Below are positions 7,522-12,781 of a stretch of DNA of 12,781 nucleotides, piece after piece. The position numbers were made by a program, and so were the translations under genes. The stretch comes from Methylococcaceae bacterium (lineage in GTDB: Bacteria > Pseudomonadota > Gammaproteobacteria > Methylococcales > Methylomonadaceae): the NCBI GenBank assembly GCA_947505055.1, contig CANNLO010000107.1, forward strand, positions 1 to 12,781, written 5' to 3'. The notes under the pieces were generated by a model. It was not told the DNA's origin, did no database searches, and saw only the letters and a list, made by a program, of their open reading frames with translations. Each line of letters begins with the position of its first letter. Positions within the stretch are counted from its first letter, which is position 1.

Positions 7522-7527
7522 TATAAT
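7522..7527 (+). promoter_or_regulatory. Candidate -10 hexamer for the HTH-receiver gene
   Basis: TATAAT on the plus strand, 104 bp before the ATG at 7632. No clear -35 hexamer lies at the right distance. A leader of roughly 100 nt would result. Chance occurrence cannot be excluded. Confidence 0.3.
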
Positions 7528-7631
7528 TGAAGAATAATTTTTTGTTGTTATTTTTGTATTTTTAAGGCTGTTATCTTTTGTGTATTCTTAGTATTATAGA
7601 TGAAAACAATACTATTTCTGGATACATAGAT

Positions 7632-8255
7632 ATGAGTGAACAAGCGTGGATGAGTACAAAAGAGGCTTCCATTTTATTGGGTGTTAGTCAACGTACTGTA
7701 CAAAATTGGGTCGATAGCGGAAAAATAAAGTCAAGCAGGACTATGGGTGGGCATAGGCGATTAAGCAGGGAAGATGTAAAAAAACATTTGGCTACTGTTA
7801 GGCCTTTATCAACAGGGAATGATGAAAGCTCTGAATTGGCTGCAATTGATTGTAAAAATAAACTCAGAGTTCTAATTGTTGAAGATGATTATGCTATTTT
7901 GCGTTTATGTGAATTGCAATTCAGCCACTTCAATGTTCCACATCAGCTTTTTTTAGCTACAAACGCCTATCAAGGATTAATGATGGTTGGTAAATATCAG
8001 CCACATATCATTTTCACTGATTTAAACATGCCTCACATTGATGGCTTGCATATGATTAGCGAAATCATGAAAATGCCTGATATGAAAAACACAAAGATAG
8101 TTGTGGTAACAGGAATGGAAACCAGAGATGTTATTAAATTGGGCGTAATTCCGGATGGTTTAATGGTACTACCAAAACCAATCCCATTTAATACCGTAGA
8201 AACAATACTTTATCAGTTATCTAATTCGCTTAATGCTGCTTTTGAAGGTGGCTAA
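7632..8255 (+). CDS. DNA-binding regulator: N-terminal MerR/excisionase-type HTH plus C-terminal receiver
   Basis: A 207-residue protein from the ATG at 7632. The open frame reaches a TTG at 7578, but only from 7632 does it begin just before the domain, with GGA 9 nt upstream. Residues about 6-52 form an HTH_17/MerR-like winged helix (STKEASILLGVSQRTVQNWV) with the wing motif GGHRR at 39-43. A linker of about 25 residues leads to a receiver at about 78-200 with all key residues: E84-D85-D86, phospho-acceptor D130 (IIFTDLNMPHIDG), T160 and K182 (LPKPI). Usual response regulators have the receiver first; here the order is reversed, as in MerR proteins whose effector domain is C-terminal. It faces the kinase operon across 358 bp and is a plausible regulator of it and phospho-partner of either kinase. 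Confidence 0.92.
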   Translation: MSEQAWMSTKEASILLGVSQRTVQNWVDSGKIKSSRTMGGHRRLSREDVKKHLATVRPLSTGNDESSELAAIDCKNKLRVLIVEDDYAILRLCELQFSHFNVPHQLFLATNAYQGLMMVGKYQPHIIFTDLNMPHIDGLHMISEIMKMPDMKNTKIVVVTGMETRDVIKLGVIPDGLMVLPKPIPFNTVETILYQLSNSLNAAFEGG

Positions 8256-8286
8256 AGCTAATCTAAAAACGTACGGATGCTAAACT

Positions 8287-9171
8287 TTAAAAGGGTGTAA
8301 AGATACGGAATACTAGGTATTCTTGTGGCGCACGGCCAGTTACATCAATTTCACGCAGCCATTTCAAAGATAAACTCACATCCTGTTCATTGAGGCGGGG
8401 TGTGTACATAATCACTGGCCCTAAACTTGTTGCCTGAACTGCTTGGGCAACTTTTAAACCGTGAGAACCAATATCCTGGGTTACTTGCTGATAATATGAG
8501 CCTGTTACACCGATACCGATTGTACTTGTAAAGTAATGTCCTGCAGTATAATCAAAATGGAATTCATCTCCGCTTTTATAGTCAGTGGCCGGATTTATAA
8601 GATTATTCATATAACCAATATCCATTGATAATTCGTTATCGCCTGGCAAGTTCAAGGTTAATTGCAGATTATGATCGAAAGTCCAGTAGTTTCGGCCTGT
8701 ATTGAAATCCCCCGATTCAAATCTACCGGTAGGGGCTACAATACCTTCAAACAGAAATGCTGTAATATTTTGCCATTTCCAGTTCAGTCCGCCTGGAACA
8801 AAGTAAAAATCTCCCAATCCAACGCGATTATGATTATTACTGCCGGTGTGATCTTTCGATGCAAGTAGTCCCGGATAAAGACCAACAATAAATTGACCGC
8901 CTAGGATTTTTTGATCTGTAACATGAATAATACCCGGCATCTCCAGTAAAGAGCCGGTCTCTGTACTAGCATCCTGATAGGCGGCAAAAAAATTATTGAA
9001 ATAAGTTCCCGGATCCGGAAATACGGCCATCGAAAAATCGCCATAAAAACCCGGAAGATAATTGCTACCACCGCCTTCCGTAGCTTTTGATGCATTTGAC
9101 AGCATAATTAGTAACATGAAGACAGGGATTAACGCTATCTTCCGGTGAGTTGGCACAAAAGAGATGATCAT
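8287..9171 (-). CDS. SphA/phenol_MetA_deg family outer-membrane protein
   Basis: A 294-residue outer-membrane beta-barrel of the SphA / phenol_MetA_deg (putative transporter) type, a family often near hydrophobic-compound degradation genes but generally of unproved substrate. A signal peptide covers residues 1-30: basic R10-K11, hydrophobic core IALIPVFMLLIML, and an SKA cleavage site before TEGGG. The mature start, with a Gly-rich run and LPGFYGDFSMAVFPDPG, is typical of the family. Alternating amphipathic strands fill the rest (for example LQLTLNLPG, ELSMDIGYMN, VSLSLKWLREI). The protein ends in Phe, the usual signal for outer-membrane insertion. It converges on the HTH-receiver gene with 31 bp between stops and is divergent from the hybrid kinase gene. 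The ATG at 9171 has no obvious Shine-Dalgarno sequence. Role as a channel is inferred from family only. Confidence 0.85.
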   Translation of the reverse strand: MIISFVPTHRKIALIPVFMLLIMLSNASKATEGGGSNYLPGFYGDFSMAVFPDPGTYFNNFFAAYQDASTETGSLLEMPGIIHVTDQKILGGQFIVGLYPGLLASKDHTGSNNHNRVGLGDFYFVPGGLNWKWQNITAFLFEGIVAPTGRFESGDFNTGRNYWTFDHNLQLTLNLPGDNELSMDIGYMNNLINPATDYKSGDEFHFDYTAGHYFTSTIGIGVTGSYYQQVTQDIGSHGLKVAQAVQATSLGPVIMYTPRLNEQDVSLSLKWLREIDVTGRAPQEYLVFRIFTPF

Positions 9172-9255
9172 GAAAAGACAGCAAGAGTTGAAGTTATTGC
9201 AATATAATACAATAGCCTTAAGACCATTAAAAGTCGGCTAGCCCTAATGTTTCAA

Positions 9256-9286
9256 TTGACCTGGGCAGGCACTCTATTTTTATAAG
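9256..9286 (+). promoter_or_regulatory. Candidate promoter for the hybrid kinase gene
   Basis: TTGACC at 9256-9261 (5 of 6 to the -35 consensus) and TATAAG at 9281-9286 (5 of 6 to the -10 consensus) are separated by 19 bp, slightly long. It would give a leader of about 50 nt before the ATG at 9345. The -10 overlaps the left arm of a hairpin at 9284-9313. Confidence 0.4.
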
Positions 9287-9313
9287 CCTGCTAAAAATTT
9301 ATACGGGCTTTTT
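9284..9313 (+). terminator. Hairpin plus T-run before the hybrid kinase gene
   Basis: AAGCCTG (9284-9290) pairs with CGGGCTT (9304-9310), 7 bp with one G-U, around a 13-nt AT-rich loop; the T-run spans 9309-9313. It has the form of an intrinsic terminator on the plus strand. No plus-strand gene ends nearby, so it would stop read-through from upstream or act as a leader attenuator. Confidence 0.4.
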
Positions 9314-9344
9314 GTTAAAGTTACGTTAAGTCTTTTGCTATGTA

Positions 9345-12300
9345 ATGATTGGAAATAAGTTTTTTTCTATAGAAGTTCCTAGAACAGTTTCTTTGCTTCG
9401 GTGGGTTTGGCTGGCTTATGTCCGCTCGGCCTTGATTCCGCTCTTGTTTGTTGAGTTGGCGCTGCTGGGTGTTTACATGTTTTCACATGCCTGGTCACGT
9501 AATGAAAACATAGTTGCAATTCAAAATTTGGCGAGCATGGAATTATCTCGTTTAGCTGAAAATCATGCTGATGCTATTGAGCACCAATTGGAAAGCGTTG
9601 CACAACTCACTGAGTTTCTTAGACAGGAAACCCAAGATGCACTTAAAAAGCCTGTTGCAAAAGACCTTGAGTCGCCTAATCGCTATGCCATAAATAACGA
9701 TGGCGTACTTTATACTCATGTTAATGATGGCGGTGCGGCTGTTTTCTTTAGCGGCTTCATCAAAATTGATGAAGAAAAAAAACAAAAAATCACACAAACT
9801 GCGGCGATTGATGCAACATTGCGCCGGATTGTCGATATAAACCCACTGATAGTTCAGGCCTATTTTAATAGCTACGACTCGCTAAACAGGATCTGGCCGT
9901 ATTTTGATGTCATGAGTCAATATGCGCCAAAGATGGATATTCCCTCTTACAACTTCTACTACGAAGCTGATACCACACATAATCCGGAACGTAAAACACG
10001 CTGGATAGACGCCTATTTGGATCCGGCAGGTCAGGGCTGGATGGTATCTTCTATTTCACCTGTCTATAAAGGCGATTTTCTGGAAGGTGTTGTCGGCTTG
10101 GATATTACCCTCGACATTATTATCAAGCAAGTGCTGGCCTTGCCAATTCCATGGCAGGGTTTTGCTGTTCTGATTAATAAAGACGGGATGTTATTGGCGG
10201 TTCCTGAGCAGGCAGAAAAGCTGTTTGGCCTGCACGAATTAACCACGCATCGCTATGATGAGGCTATCCGCCAGCAAACCTTCAAACCGGATGATTTTAA
10301 TATTTATCATCGTCCCGACATGAATCAGCTAAGGCTGGCTTTGTCCGATAACAGTCAAAATTCTGCTCGTGTAGAGCTTAGTGAGCCTTATCTTGTTAAC
10401 AGTAAAACCTTACTAAGTACCGGCTGGCGTCTAGTAATATTTACCCCGGAAGCGGAGATTTTCAAGCCAGTTAGAACTTTAGCGATTCGCTTGACCAATA
10501 TTGGTTGGTTTCTTTTGGCTGGACTTTCCTTATTTTATGTCTTGTTCTTTAGCTACTTATATCAGCGAGCCAAACGGTTAAGTAGCGAGATTTCGGAGCC
10601 TTTGCGTGGTATCCAGGCTATGGCTATCGAGATAGGCGCGGGTAATTTTATGCCGGAAATTCCTGTTTATAGGGTTAAAGAGTTTCAGTCTACCATTGAG
10701 CAAATGCTTTTGACCGGGCAACAATTACAAAGCACAGAGCAGCAATTGATTGGCGCCAAAGTTCAGGCGGAACAGGCTAATTATGCCAAAGGGGCGTTTT
10801 TGGCCAATATGAGCCATGAAATTCGTACGCCTTTGAATGCCATTAACGGGATGGCCGAATTAGCTCAAGACGGTAATATTGATGACAAACAGAAACATTA
10901 CCTTGATCAGATTCAACTGGCATCTCAATCCTTGCTGATTATTGTCAATGACATACTGGATTTTTCAAAAATTGAAGCCGGGAAAATTGAGCTCGAAGAC
11001 AAGTCCTTTGACCTCGAAGTCATGTTACAAAGTGTGGTTGATCTCTTTATACATATGATCGAATATAAGCAGTTGGAGTTATTTGTTGAGATTGACCGGG
11101 AACTGCCTCAATTTGTTTACGGAGACGTGCAGCGCATCCGGCAAGTATTGATTAACCTGGTCGGTAATGCGCTTAAATTTACCGAGCAAGGTGAAATTAG
11201 AATTAAAGCTCTTTTGGCAGAACAACAGCAGAACATCTGTTTAGTTCGTTTTTTTGTTTGTGATACAGGCATAGGCATTTCTCCTGAGACTGCCGCGGGC
11301 TTGTTCCAGGCATTTACTCAGGCAGATGTTTCCATTACACGAAAATTTGGCGGAACAGGCTTGGGGTTAGCTATTTGTCAGCAGTTGGTAGGCTTAATGG
11401 GTGGCAAAATAATTGTTAACAGTCTTTTAAATCGTGGTTCGGATTTCGAGTTTACAATACCGTTAAGGACTGATGATGGCAGCAGACGGGAAATTGTTAA
11501 CGGTATTCAATCCGAACAGAAAGTTCTGGTGATTGATGATAATCAGAGCTCATCCGCTATTTTGCAATATTACTTGGACGAATGGCAATGTGAAGTTAAT
11601 GCTGTGCAGTCCATTCCACAGGCACTCACTCAGCTAAAGCTCGCCTGGCAAAAGGACATGTCCTTCGCCTTTCTTATTCTGGATTGGGGCTTATTACAAA
11701 CTGAAGGAGAAAAATTAGTTCAACTTTTAGAAAGTGTAGAATCCAAAAAACTGCCAGAGATCATTCTTCTTATTGATAGTCACTACCAGGAATCCAAGCA
11801 GCAGTTGCTGGGTTTAAATATTAAACCTAAAGTGATTCTTAACAAACCCGTCATGCGTTCACAATTGAAAAATGCCATTAATTCCATTTTTCAAGTCCAG
11901 CCTCACCCGGAGAGAAATTTATCTGGACCAAAAACTTTACTTGCAGATCTCGCTAGGCCGATTAAAAACAGAACAGTTTTACTAGTCGAGGATGTTAAGA
12001 TTAATCAGCAGATAGCCAAAGAGTTTTTACAAAAAGCAGGATTGCAGGTTATGCTTGCCGACAATGGTGTAGAAGCGGTTGAATGGGTCAATAAAATGCA
12101 CTTTGATGCAATTTTGATGGATTTACAAATGCCCGTTATGGATGGTATTGAAGCTACCCGCCAAATTCGTCTATTACCTGGAGGTAAGGCATTACCCATC
12201 ATAGCCCTGACTGCAGCGGCCATGCAGCATGATCGTGAGGCTTGCCTTAATGCCGGAATGAACGACCATTTGGCCAAACCCCTTAATTCCACCCAGTTAA

Positions 12301-12740
12301 TTAACACGTTGTTAAGCTGGATTGAACATGAATCCCAAGCCTCCTCTGAAATCACCATGACTATAAATAATACAACCCAGAATCATACCGAATTGCCAGA
12401 TTTTGATTTGAGAGACATTCTTGCCTTATTAGGAGATGATTATTCACAACTGTTTCATGTGTTTTGCATGTTCAAAGAAGATTTTTTCCCGATCTATGAG
12501 GAAATATGTTCTAAGTTGAGTAAGTATGAGTTCTTTGAAGCGGAACGCTTATTGCACCAATTAAAAGGAGTTGCCGGGAGTATTGGTGCAACCAAGCTTC
12601 ATGCAATGTCCGAAGAACTTGATCAGCAGCTTAAAAAGGGCAGTTTTGAACAGGCAACTTTTGAAAAGTGGCAGGAAACTTTTAAAATTACAATGCAGAT
12701 TTTAGAAGACTATTTACGTAAAAACAGTGATTGCCTCTGA
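9345..12740 (+). CDS. Membrane hybrid histidine kinase: dCache-HAMP-HisKA-HATPase-REC-REC-HPt
   Basis: A 1131-residue unorthodox hybrid kinase holding a full phosphorelay. A membrane segment at about 28-46 and another at about 385-404 bracket a periplasmic dCache sensor. That sensor has the membrane-distal R219-W220, Y224, D226 and GVVGLD253 pattern near the usual ligand pocket. A HAMP-like linker follows (about 404-460), then HisKA with H491 (MSHEIRTP) and HATPase_c with N608, D640-TGIG and GGTGLGL (669-675). REC1 (about 725-850) keeps D731-D732, D780 and K834 but has no Thr/Ser at the switch position (LLIDS). REC2 (about 876-990) is complete: E882-D883, D926, T956, K978. HPt (about 1020-1128) has H1071 (HQLKGVAGSIGA). 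Phosphate should flow H491, D926, H1071, then to a separate regulator. The start ATG has a weak ribosome binding site. Ligand unknown. Confidence 0.95.
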   Translation: MIGNKFFSIEVPRTVSLLRWVWLAYVRSALIPLLFVELALLGVYMFSHAWSRNENIVAIQNLASMELSRLAENHADAIEHQLESVAQLTEFLRQETQDALKKPVAKDLESPNRYAINNDGVLYTHVNDGGAAVFFSGFIKIDEEKKQKITQTAAIDATLRRIVDINPLIVQAYFNSYDSLNRIWPYFDVMSQYAPKMDIPSYNFYYEADTTHNPERKTRWIDAYLDPAGQGWMVSSISPVYKGDFLEGVVGLDITLDIIIKQVLALPIPWQGFAVLINKDGMLLAVPEQAEKLFGLHELTTHRYDEAIRQQTFKPDDFNIYHRPDMNQLRLALSDNSQNSARVELSEPYLVNSKTLLSTGWRLVIFTPEAEIFKPVRTLAIRLTNIGWFLLAGLSLFYVLFFSYLYQRAKRLSSEISEPLRGIQAMAIEIGAGNFMPEIPVYRVKEFQSTIEQMLLTGQQLQSTEQQLIGAKVQAEQANYAKGAFLANMSHEIRTPLNAINGMAELAQDGNIDDKQKHYLDQIQLASQSLLIIVNDILDFSKIEAGKIELEDKSFDLEVMLQSVVDLFIHMIEYKQLELFVEIDRELPQFVYGDVQRIRQVLINLVGNALKFTEQGEIRIKALLAEQQQNICLVRFFVCDTGIGISPETAAGLFQAFTQADVSITRKFGGTGLGLAICQQLVGLMGGKIIVNSLLNRGSDFEFTIPLRTDDGSRREIVNGIQSEQKVLVIDDNQSSSAILQYYLDEWQCEVNAVQSIPQALTQLKLAWQKDMSFAFLILDWGLLQTEGEKLVQLLESVESKKLPEIILLIDSHYQESKQQLLGLNIKPKVILNKPVMRSQLKNAINSIFQVQPHPERNLSGPKTLLADLARPIKNRTVLLVEDVKINQQIAKEFLQKAGLQVMLADNGVEAVEWVNKMHFDAILMDLQMPVMDGIEATRQIRLLPGGKALPIIALTAAAMQHDREACLNAGMNDHLAKPLNSTQLINTLLSWIEHESQASSEITMTINNTTQNHTELPDFDLRDILALLGDDYSQLFHVFCMFKEDFFPIYEEICSKLSKYEFFEAERLLHQLKGVAGSIGATKLHAMSEELDQQLKKGSFEQATFEKWQETFKITMQILEDYLRKNSDCL

Positions 12741-12764
12741 TGCAGTGCTGTGTACTGATAGTTC

Positions 12765-12781
12765 AAGGAGTTTGAAAGGAA
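12765..12781 (+). promoter_or_regulatory. Probable ribosome binding site for a gene beyond the window
   Basis: AAGGAG at 12765-12770 and AAAGGAA at 12775-12781 lie 25-41 bp after the hybrid kinase stop. Either would suit a start codon just past the edge. The short spacing suggests a gene co-transcribed with the kinase, possibly the regulator accepting phosphate from its HPt domain. The gene itself is not visible. Confidence 0.45.

Larger units (their letters stand above)
7274..7631. other. Divergent intergenic region, kinase operon / HTH-receiver gene
   Basis: A 358-bp AT-rich gap between two divergent starts, the likely control region for both units. A consensus TATAAT lies on each strand (listed separately). 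TTTGAA at 7461-7466 is mirrored by TTCAAA at 7476-7481 with a 9-bp spacer, a weak operator-like element. AAAAGA (7327-7332) and TCTTTT (7341-7346) could form a weak hairpin. No small gene is supported. Confidence 0.55.

Noticed and set aside
7578..7631. TTG start giving a longer HTH-receiver protein
   Set aside because: The 18 extra residues carry no domain and a TTG start is less likely. The ATG at 7632 has GGA at a workable distance and begins just before the HTH.
9236..9243. GGCTAGCC palindrome between the outer-membrane and hybrid kinase genes
   Set aside because: An isolated 8-bp palindrome without a second copy or link to a promoter element is expected by chance too often.
12005..12358. 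Minus-strand open frame of 117 codons inside the hybrid kinase
   Set aside because: It lies wholly within the receiver 2 coding region, is Cys/Ser rich and shows no domain pattern, so it is a shadow of the real frame.

Overview
The window looks like chromosomal DNA of a Gram-negative gammaproteobacterium. An outer-membrane beta-barrel protein, SCO-type copper chemistry, multi-PAS kinases and c-di-GMP enzymes all fit. The mix resembles gene sets of aquatic gammaproteobacteria such as Methylococcales methanotrophs, but that placement is an impression from protein style, not a database result. No RNA genes, insertion sequences, phage genes or CRISPR arrays were seen. In hand-counted samples most of the window is about 38-45% G+C, while the first gene is about 47-63%.

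Layout. (1) Positions 1-1644, plus strand: the C-terminal part of a type 1 periplasmic-binding-like protein, then a SCO1/SenC-family thioredoxin-fold protein. (2) Positions 1645-1947: a regulatory gap with a terminator-like hairpin, a perfect 12-bp inverted repeat and a tandem decamer. (3) 1948-3792, plus: a degenerate receiver, a degenerate GGDEF and an intact EAL domain, so probably a c-di-GMP phosphodiesterase. (4) 7273 down to 3953, minus: a tightly overlapping three-gene operon of isochorismatase-like cysteine hydrolase, four-PAS histidine kinase and stand-alone receiver. (5) 7632-8255, plus, divergent from that operon: an unusual regulator with an N-terminal MerR/excisionase-type HTH and a C-terminal receiver. 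(6) 9171 down to 8287, minus: a SphA/phenol_MetA_deg-type outer-membrane protein. (7) 9345-12740, plus: a large membrane hybrid kinase (dCache, HAMP-like, HisKA, HATPase, REC, REC, HPt), followed at the window edge by a probable ribosome binding site for another gene.

How the parts may work together. This is a signalling island with two kinases, two stand-alone or DNA-binding phospho-acceptors and a c-di-GMP hydrolase. The most distinctive unit is the divergent block at 3953-8255. A cysteine hydrolase homologue whose catalytic Asp is Gly is translationally coupled to a soluble PAS kinase and a receiver, with an HTH-receiver regulator facing them. I infer a small-molecule-responsive phosphorelay in which the hydrolase homologue acts as a binding or sensory component and the HTH-receiver protein may control the shared intergenic region. 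The outer-membrane protein and the dCache kinase are neighbours that could add uptake and periplasmic sensing. None of these links is proved by sequence alone.
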